From the NCBI RefSeq assembly GCF_040436345.1, contig NC_133221.1, positions 17,047,165-17,111,164 of the forward strand: 64,000 nucleotides of DNA. The letters are read 5' to 3'. The DNA comes from Pagrus major (Eukaryota > Chordata > Actinopteri > Spariformes > Sparidae). Shown in pieces: positions 24,801-36,597 of this stretch (positions within the stretch are counted from its first letter, which is position 1; each line of letters opens with the position of its first letter). The notes beneath the pieces are model-generated. The model ran no database searches and was not told the origin of the DNA. It worked only from the letters and a program-made list of their open reading frames with translations. The position numbers and the translations under genes are program-made.

Positions 24801-26950
24801 CCCACCCCGCCTTCACGCTCTGCCTTCAGAAAACCCATGGAGTTAATGCTCCTACCTTACTCTGTAAGTAGGTGATCGGCAGGTTGGAGAGAAAAAAAGC
24901 AGTAAGAGTTCCTTGGGGTGGGGCAGCTGGTTGGGGGGAGGCAGTGGGATTAGCGAATGGAGGTTGCCTGGGAGTGCTGGGAGCAGCACCGATCGGAATG
25001 TAGGAGAGATGAGTCCAGAAGCTCGGATGCGGGACAAAGCGAGAGTTAATAAGGAAAGATTGAAGGGGCTGGCGACAATGGGCCGCCACCCGAGTCGAGA
25101 TGAAATTGCTTCCGAGGATTATTGGTAGAGGGTGTGAGCGTTGTAGGCTTTTTTTGTGTGTGAGTGTGTGTTTGGTCGGGCATTTGTGTGTGCAGGGACA
25201 GGGGGAGCGCTGGATTGATGGCTGCCCCTCTGGTTGGGGAGCAGGGGACCAGGGGAGGCTAACCGGCTGTTCCCACAGTCTGTTCTGCTGCAGCCACCTT
25301 TGACACACGGGGCTGCCAGGCGGTGAGCAGGCAGCCGTGGTGAGAAGGGCACAAACAAAAACAACGGCTCCACTACACAAAAGTCACTGTCTCTCTCTGC
25401 AAGGCCGGTGGAGACACCGTGCAGGCTGGAGGTGAGGGCGAGGGGAGGGAAAAAGGGAAGGAGAGCAAGGAAAGTGTGACAGGGAGGATAAAAAAAGAGA
25501 AAAAATTGTACAGTTGGTTTGGATCCTGTCAGCTACTGTATGACCAATATCTTAAGATAATAACACATTGACATCCAGTAGCAGCTTGCTTTGATTGGCA
25601 TATGTACTGTGTCACATTGTTATTTCAACACTGTAACAGCAGTTTTTACATTGTCACTTCCTTAACTCATGCCATGAAAATACTTTGGTTCTGAGGTTTA
25701 CTAATTGTTACATGGTGAATTTCCCTTTACCCTTTTATCAGCAAAAAGACTATCTGGTGTCCTTATAGAAGCAATCACAATGTTTGTTTACAATAACTTC
25801 CGGGTAGTAAACACTTATGTCACATCCTTACATACAATTTAATTACATTTTTTCATGATGTTATTTCAAAGTGTTAACATCTCATTAGTCTAAAATGTGC
25901 ACTTCACTTTCACTACTTTATCTTGGAGACCTAATCTACCTGTAGGGCCACAGATTTGAGAAAATGACAGCTTGAGTTTACCCCAGTGTTGGTTTATCAA
26001 AGACACTAGCAAAGCAACACAGTACATAAAATAAACACAACAGAAACATCAGATAGGTCAGACCACCGTGTTCAACTATATCTCTTTAAACGTTACACTT
26101 AACATTTAAAATGACAACAGAAATAAATAATTTCGCTGTTTTCACATATCTTCGTATTGCAAATCAACTGCTAGTTGTCTACCTGGAAGTGACGGTTGTT
26201 GTTGGTGTAATATCACAGTGATTTGGTCAATAGGACCCTTAGCTTAACGGACAACAAAACTGGAGCACAGGGTCAAAGTTCACAGAACCATTTTGCCAAA
26301 TAAGCAAGCTGACAATAAGAAATACAGCCACTAGGCATGGGATGATACGAAAATATCATGTCAAGATTACCGTGTCCAACATAATTGCGATTCACAATAT
26401 TAGCTCTATAATCATAAAAATATTCCTTAAACGATTAAAATGGCACTAAAACATACTAGAATCGCTTAACAAATATTTGTATTGCATCACAGATTGGACA
26501 CGCATCTTATGTTTTTTAGTTTTAGTTTGGAATACATAGTATTTACACACATACGATTTAACTTGTTGTGGGGGATACAATGTGCAAGCTGAGCATTCAG
26601 CCATGGTGACAGGCTTAGGCAATTCAAAATAAATCAGGACACCAATAAGGGACTCTACATCAGCGAGCTAGGCAGCTTTCTCAGTCACTCATGTGAGAAT
26701 ATTCACAATTATCCTGAAAATTAAAATTCATCAAAATCAACTTATTGAGTGTTTTTTTTCACATTCTGCGATAAAATATTTTATTGCAGTGTCACATTTA
26801 AAAAAAAGAAATTCATGATGTAAGCTCAACAGCTTTCACTTCCCCAAATTGTGCTCCATGCAATAATCAGGTAAACCACCACAGAATATGCAGAGAAGAT
26901 GATACAGCACAATGAAGGCACAGCAGCTTCATATTAAAATTCCTGCTAAA
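24801..26950. other. Gene desert segment downstream of wnt1
   Basis: No gene is supported. The frame at 24826-25380 (minus) is proline/serine-rich with no domain. About 26330-26800 is a degraded repeat of the 'ggcatgggatgatac' type common in fish. Confidence 0.45.
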
Positions 26951-26954
26951 TTGT

Positions 26955-27295
26955 GGAAAAATTGTTTGCCCCGTTGGGTGGAGTTGGATTTAATTTGAAG
27001 GGCGCATGATAAAGAATTTAGAATTGGGTTTGGGTCACCGCACTGAATGATAGGCTGCTGCTCGCAGTGGTTGTGATGGACAATGTGGCATGGCTGGGAT
27101 CGGATCTGGCGCGCAATACTGATTTGATTTCATTGTAAATCTACCATTCGACTGTGGGCCAAGCTCCAATTAATTAGGGGCATTGTTATGACAGGAACAC
27201 CCTTACACTGCTCATGTAGTAATCAGAGGTGTGACCGCAGGGCTATTATGTAATCATCACACACTTATTACATAAAGAATTATAATCAAATAAAC
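26955..27295. promoter_or_regulatory. Second candidate non-coding regulatory block
   Basis: A repeat-free stretch contains CCAATTAATTAG at 27166-27177, closely followed by CATTGTT at 27181-27187. This is the same homeodomain plus Sox-like pairing as at 24749-24762. It lies about 4 kb beyond the wnt1 3' end. Regulatory function is inferred only from site content and position. Confidence 0.35.
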
Positions 27296-27414
27296 TTCAC
27301 CTAAAGTTACAGAAAAGTGGATTAATAGCGGTCAAATTTACTAAAAATCTAGGAAACAATGACGAGAGCGTGAGTGTGCAATTGTGTAGATATGTATGTG
27401 AGTTTTGTGCAAGC

Positions 27415-27416
<2 letters not shown>

Positions 27417-27448
<32 letters not shown>
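27417..27448. repeat. (GT)16 microsatellite
   Basis: A perfect dinucleotide run of 32 bases. It produces spurious Val/Cys and His/Thr open frames on the two strands. Confidence 0.95.
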
Positions 27449-27449
<1 letters not shown>

Positions 27450-29017
27450 TGTGGGTGTGTGGATGGCAGCTGGGAGGCAGACACGGTTCGGGAGAATCGT
27501 CCCCTAGCAACTGACCTTTTCGGCAGATGGCGGTTCCAGAGCAACAGCCACCCAGCATCACAATGGCCGTGGCCTCCTAACATCTCCATCGCTTCATCAT
27601 CTACCGACCTGCCACAACCTGTCACAGGAGAGAGGGAAGCCTGTATTGAGCCCAGAAAATGCAGCATACATACCAGTCCAAGACATTCCACACACACATC
27701 AGTTTGGGTCTGCACTGTTCCTATGTTCCTGGAGTATGAAGCAGGGCAGTCGAGAAGGGATGAGAGGAGATTTAGGGGAGACACAGCGGACGGTTGCTCC
27801 TGTCCGCAAACCTCCAGACACTCTCAAACCGCCGTTTTCCGTTGTTGGGTTTTGTGCACATAGTGAATCAGGGTGGGAATGTGGACAGACCACTCGACCA
27901 TGGTGAGCAATCAGTATGATGTCTGTGGTCAGGCTCGGTGCCCCAGTGGAGCGAGATGGAGAGCGAGCCCTGCAGTTAAGGTGGGAGGGAGAGAACTTTG
28001 CGGTGTTTGTGCGTGCATGTGCGTTTGTGATATGCCAGCACTCTTCACACGTGTATGAAGACGTTGTAAGTGTTCAACTCCTGCATGTGGGAGTTAATGT
28101 GCATGAGGTGATAATATATTGGGGTTATCAACACCCTCCACCCCTCTGCAGGAACACAGCGTGACCTCTTGACTGTCTTGGCTTCACGACTCTTTTCTCT
28201 ATTGGCCCATTTTTTTGTTGATATTAAATACTTTTCTCAACCTCAAGTCTGCTGAGATAAACCTCTAACTAAAATACCTAAAGTGGTCCTTCAGTCCATT
28301 GTGAACACTCACTGGTCAGCTTTAAGTAGCCTTTGACAAACAAACTGCAATGCACAGGCAGTAGTTTGGTGAGAACAATTATCCAACAAGAAAAGGTTAG
28401 ACTCCCCAATCACACATCTGTGAATGGTTAACCTGGCAATACCAGACAAGAGACAACAAACAGATAAAGTGACATGTCAAAATCTGTTCCACTAGGATTA
28501 AGTGTTTTAGGTGGAAAACTGTGCGTCAGAGCGCGACAGTAAACCACTGTATATTCTAGGGGAGATCATATGCTAGCAAACACTGCTAGTCATCCTGTAA
28601 ACAGAGCTGTAATGACAGGGAAAGACTTTAGACACAGACAACCAACAGTAGAATATGTTTACAGACATCTGACAATGTATGGGTACAGCACGGTAACGTT
28701 TCAGTGCTGAGATCCACATGAAATAGGAACACAAACTGTGGTGGAATCTATGTGACACAACATGAGCCAGTGCATCATTTCACCTGTCAGCAGGGATGAA
28801 GCCTGCGTTTATTCACATCAAACAGACTAGTCAGTGATAAATTGCAGAAGTATGGGTCTGGCTATATCGGATGCTAACACGTCTCTTCATCCAAATACCT
28901 AACATTGGATTTGAATGTATGAAGTTTCGGTAAGTACTATGTATTGTTTTAAGTGCCTAGATCTGAGATCTGAGAAATATCAATACCCACAGTAAGACAA
29001 AATTACTGTACCTGCAA
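27450..29017. other. Gene-free stretch
   Basis: I see no gene, RNA or intact mobile element here; only short frames without family features. Confidence 0.5.
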
Positions 29018-29575
29018 TTAAAGGTCCAGTGTGTAGGATTATTGGGGATCTTTTTGCAGAAATTAAACAAAATATCAATAATTATGATTGCGACCTGGAC
29101 AAAATGATTTGGTCTTTGTTGTGTTTTTGTTACCCTAGAACAGTTGCTAACTAGCTAGCTAGTTACCATTACATTGTAATTCCTGATAACAATGTAACAC
29201 CCAAAATTTAACTCAAGCCCAGCTGTAAAGTCGCTGAACTTGGTACCGCTCCTCTCAAATCAGTGCAGACTGGCAGGGTAGGAGCACCAGTTGCTAATAT
29301 TTGCACATAAAGCACCCCTAGTGGTGGGGATTCAAGCAGTTATTTGATGACTTGATTAATAGCGTATTATTGTGAACAAGTTGCGAGCGTCCGTGCTTTT
29401 CTATCTCTATCAAATATATGGCAATGTGAACATTGTGATTATACCAAGATTGCCACAGTGACACAAGAGAAATCACCACAGCTGAAGACGGCGTATTGGA
29501 AACGTCCGGTCGCATTGGTTGCAATCTGCAACCTCACTGCAAGATGTCACTTAATCTTTTACACTGGACCTTTAA
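29018..29575. mobile_element. TTAA-flanked MITE (family B)
   Basis: TTAA at 29018-29021 precedes AGGTCCAGTGTGTAGGATTA. The right end TAATCTTTTACACTGGACCT is followed by TTAA at 29572-29575. The ends are imperfect inverted repeats with a duplicated TTAA, the same architecture as family A but with different termini. The length is about 558 bases and there is no coding frame. Short termini of this kind are common in spiny-rayed fish. Confidence 0.8.
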
Positions 29576-32500
29576 TCAACTAGAATGACTCTGATAATTT
29601 TGTATTACTAGTTGGCCCAGTTTAACATCATCTGGACCACAATGTGCCATCATTGAGTCAATGACAGCACTGATATATGTCTGAAGGCATGAGGCCATTA
29701 TCTCTAATCTAGTAATACTGTTGGAGACAAAGGGAGAAATGCTCACTTTTTGGTTTTAATTACAAGCTGTGTTTTACAGCGACATTGGGCAAGGGCTCAG
29801 CACTGACACAGCAGTAGAGGAATGTTTATTTGCTGCAGTTTAGGAGCTGAGTGGCTTGCAGGAACTGTGACACATTCCTGTGTCACTGGCTCTCCCACTC
29901 GCAGACACATATCGCGTTCACATGCTGGCGCCCCATGTGTTGGTTCACAGCTGCACAGATGCACACAACTATTCGCCCTTAACACATCCTGCACACATCC
30001 ACAAAATGTGGCACCTCTGGAATCTGTAAGCATGCCCAAACCGTATGCTCATTCATGACGACTTCGTGTGACACGACTTACTGAGCCTAATGCTTCCCCT
30101 GTGTGTCAGCGTGTGTGGCAGTTGTACAACAGTGACTGCTAGATGAATTATTCACGGCTTACTTCAGCATTATGGTGATTCCTGCCCGCAAAGTGTGCAA
30201 ACGTGCGTGTGTGTGCGTGTGTGTTGATAATGTGTGTGTGTGCTCACTTGCATGTCTGCGTGGCTGGCTGCACACACACCTCTCCATCTTTCCTTCTGCA
30301 GTTCTATCCATTATCCCCAGCATCTGGCAGCCAAAGCCTGTAAAGAAGACATTTCTCTTGGCAACTGTTTTTTAAAGGCAGTGACACAGGGGACAGCCAA
30401 CCACAGGAGCCACACATCTTCCAATCTACATGCATACTGAGAACTGCTTGCATAACAGAACCGCCCCAATCTCCCTCTCTCTCAAAACACACATAAGTTC
30501 TTTCTCCATGTCCTACTCACACTCACACACACATGCTGCTCCCAGCCGCCCTTGTCTCTCTGCAATATTCTCACCCAAGCTTTGAGGGCTAATCACTTCC
30601 AGAGCCAGAGCTGTCCTACAAACTGTGCCAGCAGCCTTTCAGTACATTTTGCACCCCAAAACGTTCCTTCAGGCCCCTAAATGAATATTGTGCGACTGTA
30701 ACTCATGAGTTGGGATGAGTTACACTGCAGATGCCGTAAGTGCTTTTTTATGTACAAATGTGTTGAAATTAGAGATGTTAAATTCTACTTGCTAGTTAAA
30801 TAATGGAAATTGCTCTGTAAATGTCATCAACTATCAACAAATGCTGAAAGGTCACTCAACCCTAAACTCTGACTACTGCAAGATTAATTGTACCTTAATG
30901 TGTTGTTGGTAGACACCCAGCTGCTGAAAAATAAACACATTCTTTGTATAATTGAAATGGCACAATAAGTGCATTAATTAATATCACATGTACATTGTAG
31001 CCCATTCAGGGTACAGCTGCAGTGAGCAGCTTCTCTGAGCAGCAAGCATGTTGTAACTGCTTGTCATAAAGTTCACTGGCATCTGGATCATCAAAAACAC
31101 AAATGGGTGTGTAAGCTTAATAGAATAATTGCTCTGATTTTGACAGGCTACCAGATACACATTTGTCAAGCAGCCAGAGAGTTTGCCATGAAAAATCCTC
31201 TGGGTTATGAACAACTTTGTTTCATTACAGCTTGATTCACTTTTTGACAGATATATGCATGCGGTGGCGTTTGAGGAACTGTGGGGTAGGGCAGATGTAC
31301 GGCTGGTGACTGTTTTGTCCACACATTACTCCAGGTTTAAATGTGTGTGAGTTTTCACCTGTTTGCACTGCAGCGGTCTGGAGATTTCTTTAGGGTGTCT
31401 CCTGCCCTGTTTCTAGTGGATTTCTGTCCCCTGTGACCATTCCTTCATTGTCTTCATCTTCAAGGTTGTACAGCATCTGATATTCTCCCCCTGGGAGCCT
31501 GGAGAAGGAATGACATGGATAGAGGATATGTAATCCCTTGGGGAAATTCAACCTGTGCTTTTTGACCTTTGAACAGTTTGAGTTAGTTCTAAAGAAAGGG
31601 CACTCCACATAAACACACCTCAGAGTCAGCTGTGCTGGGTTTAAACATAAGTTAGGATAAAACAATGCTAACTAATAAGCCAGAATACTTTTCCTCTCAC
31701 CCCAGGGTGTTGTAATCAACCATTTCAAAATTAATATATTTTAGCTTTCTAAATTAATCTTCATGGGGAAAGAAGACATGCAGCAAGTATAAGTCAAACA
31801 CATAAATAGCCTAGTGTGACAGTCAGTGTGTGTTTTACAACTGCACAGTCCAAGGTCATCATCACTGATGTCGCCAGACAGCACTGAGGACACAATCACA
31901 CTCTTATTAAAATACTTTTATTGCATTAAGTTCATATTTCAGTACAAACATAAGATATCTTTTGCATTTGCGTTCATTTGCAAATTTGTTTTTTCTTTCT
32001 TGTCTTTCATATTTTATACACCCAGTGAAAATGTGTGTGTGTGTAAATAAATTATAATGTAAATAATAAATAAAGACATGTATTTTATAATAAATAAATA
32101 AATAAACAAACAAACAAAGGTGTTTGTGTATGTCTCCTACTTTAAAAGCATACACTGAGTATGTTTATATTATTATTCATTTTCCCAGGATCTGCCTCTA
32201 TTTTTTGTGATTTTTTTTCTTATTTAAGTAAACGATTAAATAAATACAATTTTGAGTAGAAGTGTTATAATCAATTAGTTCATGGCCTCGTATCTCAACC
32301 ACTTAACCCAAAAACACACTTCTCACGCTCACTGATCAAGTCAGCTTCAAGCAGCAGTGCTGACTCCGAAATTGTACACGGCTGCCATCTAGTGGAATAA
32401 GGTCCGAATTACAACCTGTCACTAAAAAAGCTTATTCAAATAAAGCAAAGTTATGAATATGTGCAAAGCAAAGCGACCCACCTGTTAGTTGGGAAAATGA

Positions 32501-32985
32501 CAAAATGACGTAGTCAACGAAGAAAAACACATTTCTAGCACATATGTTTTTTTTTAGCTAACAGTTAGCTTAGCAGTTAAGTTTTAGCTAGCTTGGAATA
32601 ATGGCTTTTAAGTTAGTTAGAGAGTTCGTTAGCTTTACTGCTAGCTAAAATATCCATGGCCAGAACAGAGTTAACTTTAATTCACTCTAAATTACAAAAT
32701 TAACTGAAAGACTTAACTACCTGGCGATACAAAGACATTAATATTAACCGCTGCTAATGAGCCGCTGGTAACAGTAAAGTGACGGTTACCTGAAGCAGCT
32801 TTAACACAGAGGAAGCATCAAATCCTTCACACATCGGATCTGAACTTTAGTGGGTATCTAAGACAAACTGTTTATAAACTATGTGGCAGGGTCCTGCTCA
32901 CATGAAAGCCCACACCCACAAATAATCTCCATACCGGTTGGTGGCTGCAAGGCACTATTTCCTTGTTTGCCTACCAACATAAAAC
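29576..32985. other. Gene-free stretch
   Basis: No supported gene. The CA/GT-rich part (30190-30540) and AT-rich part (31900-32260) give low-complexity frames only. The 30580-30740 segment is non-repetitive and could be conserved non-coding DNA, but nothing in it is specific. Confidence 0.45.
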
Positions 32986-33021
32986 AGAAGAAGAAGAAGG
33001 AGAGGGAGAAGATGGGGAGGC

Positions 33022-33082
33022 AGAAGAAGAAGAAGAAGAAGAAGAAGAAGAAGAAGAAGAAGAAGAAGAAGAAGAAGAAGAA
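33022..33082. repeat. (GAA)20 microsatellite
   Basis: About 20 GAA units, preceded by a degenerate GAA/GGA tract from about 32986. The poly-Lys (plus) and poly-Ser or poly-Phe (minus) frames over it are artefacts. Confidence 0.95.
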
Positions 33083-33224
33083 ATACAACAAGGTAAGGAC
33101 ATATGACACAATTCATAACTGAGATTGTCTGGTTTCATGGTAGATGATGTGCAGCTGTGTTTAGTGCGAAAGTCCAACAATATTGTTGATGTAAGGTTGG
33201 TGACAAGATGGTGACACATTCCTG

Positions 33225-34067
33225 TATCCCAGAGTACAAATTTGAGATACTTGTACTTTTTTTTTTTTACATTTCCACTTTCTACTTACTTCACTACATC
33301 ACAACACTGTCCACATTTCAGAGGAACACATACATACATATGAAGTGAAGTGATTATATAGTATATGGTTGTTTATGTAAATATATACATAGTTTTGCAT
33401 ACAAACCTTAAAACATGTAAGTACAGCTGAAATGGTTAATTGACAGAAAATTAATTGGCAACTACTTTGATAATTGTTTATGTAACATTTCATGTTTCCA
33501 ACGTCACAAATGTGAGGATTTGCTGCTTTTCCTTCAAATTATGCTTTGATCATTTTTAGGTTTGTACTAGGGCTGCACAGTTAATTGCAATATAATGAGA
33601 ATCACAGTATGACCAAGTGCAGTGTCCAAATTGCAAGAAGCTTCCATTTTTGATGAAGGTATGACATACTGTAGGGCTGCAGAGCTGCCCTGGCTGACAG
33701 ATCTTGTTCTCCAGATGTAAGAAAACATTTTTGGTTGGTGCAGACTCCAACAAATGTCACACCGTCATGAGTTTAATTGTTTTTTTCAGTGAAAATCTTT
33801 CATAGAGATAAGATCACTTCCACTAATCATATCGCAGTCGCCATATCTGTATCTTTATCTTTATCTATATCTATATCTATATCTATATCTATATCTTTTC
33901 TGCACTTTTAGTACTTTTACTTTGAATACTTTAAGTACATTTTCCTGATTTTACTTGGATACTTAAACTGAAGTAGCATTTTCAATGCAAGACACTTACT
34001 TGTAACACTATCTTTAATACTTTTACTCAAAGGATGAAAAGGATCTGAATACTTCCTCCAGCATTGC
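33225..34067 (-). mobile_element. CAGTGGTGGA-family element, reverse copy
   Basis: Reverse-complemented, the right part reads GGAGGAAGTATTCAGATCC and continues with alternating AAGTA/TTACT motifs, matching the left end of the element at 889. The left part (33230-33322) matches the other end of that family (ACTTGTACTTTT, ACTTCACTACAT). The terminal ten bases have decayed. Internal DNA includes an 'agggctgcacagttaattgc' repeat fragment and a TATCTA microsatellite. Confidence 0.6.
33840..33897. repeat. TATCTA-type microsatellite
   Basis: A short tandem array of tatcttta and then tatcta units, inside the reverse transposon copy. Confidence 0.85.
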
Positions 34068-36440
34068 TTTGATCTCAGAAAGGACATTTGAGGTCAGGCA
34101 GTCACAGAGCATCAAAGTAGATCTGATACAGGAGCATGCTGCAGAACAGCGTTGCTCTCCTCCTCCTCCTCCTTCTTTATTCACGGTAATCCTATGAATT
34201 AACAGAAAACGATGCTAAAAAAACTTCATAACCATATTAGGTTTCGAGATAAAAGGGCCATACTGTAAGTTCAGTCTATTAATTAGACATCAAGTACAGT
34301 TTTAACACTATCAAACAGCTTTTATTTTGCAAAAGAAGATACGTTTAATGAGACTCTAATTGCAATTAACAATTGTTTCCATTTTTGATTAATCCCTCTG
34401 TAATTTATTTAATTAACCATTGGATTGATTAGTCTATGAAATTGTGAAAACTTCCCATCGTCATTTCAAGAGTCTGAGATGGCCTCTGCAGGGTGCTTGT
34501 TTTGTCCGATCCAAATATGTTCAATTTATAATCATGCAGACCTGAGATAAGATGCGCACCCTAACCTTTGGAAAGCTCAAACTATATAAAAAGCTAAGCT
34601 GATTATCAAAATTGTTGCTTTTCTTTTGATCGACTGATTGTTTCAGCTTTACTTTAATCAGCTTGATAAGTAATTTGTGTCCTGTAATCAAAGTTGTTAG
34701 CAGTGTTTAATAAATGAGTTTCTGGGTCGGTTCCACCATTACGAGTTTGTTTCATCCTTTTAATCGTTTCAACAACTGTGTCTTTACAACAACACAGCTT
34801 TAGATTTCTGTTTGTCAACCAACTTGAATTTCCAGTTGTCCCACTTACACTTGAGTGCACTGGATGGATATTTCAAAGGCTTTAAAAAGCAGTCTTTGCT
34901 TCAACTGCAGTATCAAACAACAGGACTGTTACACTGAAATAATGAAAAACATCAGAAATGCAAAGCTGTGGCTACATTTAAAAAAGTAAGAACAGCATTT
35001 AAAAAACAAAATATATTAAGCTTGGAAAACAGTCAACAGATGTATTAGTGATGTGTAGCGAATTTGGTTATATGTGCAAAAACAAACGAATTCGAGAATC
35101 GATGAGAGGAGCCTGGCTTCTGTAAGCTTCCTGTTGAGGACAGGTGGTATACAGTTCTTTGTAACTGTAAATTCACAGCTAAAACTCACCCTGTTCACAC
35201 ACACAGGGAATGCAAGCTGATTATTTCCTCAGAATTGTAAAAGCCGCACTTACCACATGTACGCACAGTTCTCAAGCTGTGCCAAATCCGCAAATTAACT
35301 TTCATGATTGAAATGCCCCATCATGTGTGCACTTTATCACAGCAAGAAAACATCTTTCTCAACAGTTTATGAAAGCAGTGACAGGCAGACTGAGCACCAG
35401 TGGTATTTTCGTGAGTTGTTTACATCAAGATTGCTAAAGTGAAAAAAAAAACAATAAAAAGCAGCGAACCAGTGGTTTTGTATTGCATATTTTCATTTAG
35501 TTCAGGGTTATAAAACTGTCAAAACACCTTGTATCTTTTGAAAGATGCCGCTAAAACGCATCGTACTTCAGTACGCTGCGCTCCCTTGACTTCATCAGGA
35601 TGAGGATGGGTGCACTGAAGGTCACACTGGTCTGCAGCTTGCAAGTGTGTGTTCTCAAAGAAAGAAAGAATATTCGGTCTATAGATATTACAGACGACAT
35701 CAAACATAATTCTTACAGCGCGTTCTGCATGACACGAGGTGCTGATTTTGCCATTCTGTAGAGTTGGCTTCATGTGCTGTAGGTGCTTTCTGAATTGCGC
35801 CTGGAATTTGTATGTGGGAGCAGCCAAAACAGATTTTCCACTGCAGAGGAAAAAACAGGTCAAACCAAGCTGCAACAGACACGACAAAGGTCTGTCTCAC
35901 AGGTCCAAAGGTCACATGAATGTGAAGCAGTCTAACTTTCAGGTTAGCCCTGTTCATCGTCTGTTGTTTTTCGTTCTTTGTATTTCAAATGTGAATGTCA
36001 GAAGAAATACACTGTTTACTTGTACCGCTGAAGTCTTAGCATTCAATATAGACGGTGTGAAAGTGTTGAATATTATTTCAGAAGTACTTCAGTGACACTT
36101 TCTAGACGTACATACAGCATATTTTTACCTTTTTTGATTTAGGCTTAAAATGTTAATTGTGTGTCCTTTGTGACATTATTCATCTAAAGTGTAAACATTT
36201 TAAAACTAGGAAAATAGGATGTGAAATTGTAAGCAATGTAACAAGTTTTATGACTGGGGTTGTATCGTTATACTGTTTTCAAAGTGTACCGTGGTATAAA
36301 GGGTTTACCATCATACCATGTATATTTGGTTATCTACGGTATATGTCGACATAATATTTTTAAAATATAATTATTATCTAAATATTTTAGAATTATTATT
36401 ATTAAAACTGCTATAAAAATTAAAATAAAAGCCTTTGTTC
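34068..36440. other. Gene-free stretch
   Basis: No supported gene. The minus frame 35519-35887 starts with a hydrophobic stretch but has no known domain, splice context or codon bias, so I treat it as chance. Confidence 0.45.
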
Positions 36441-36445
36441 AACCA

Positions 36446-36446
36446 A

Positions 36447-36478
<32 letters not shown>

Positions 36479-36597
36479 TACTACTACTACTAATAATAAT
36501 AATAATAATATTAATAATGATAATAATAACAATACTACTTCTACTACTAATACTACTACTAATAGTTATTATTATTATTATTATTATTATTATTGTA
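36446..36597. repeat. Compound AAT/ACT/ATT microsatellite
   Basis: A run of trinucleotide units passes from AAT through ACT and back to ATT over about 150 bases, giving a spurious poly-Asn/Thr/Tyr frame. Confidence 0.95.

Noticed and set aside
24826-25380. 184-codon minus frame, Pro/Ser-rich
   Set aside because: No domain, no conserved motif and no splicing. It lies in low-complexity GC-rich DNA downstream of a candidate enhancer.
27341-27863. Overlapping frames of about 150 codons on both strands
   Set aside because: They cross the GT microsatellite and show only low-complexity His/Thr or Val/Cys content.
32883-33219. Poly-Lys, poly-Phe and poly-Ser open frames on both strands
   Set aside because: They are produced by the GAA microsatellite and have no start context, domain or splice support.
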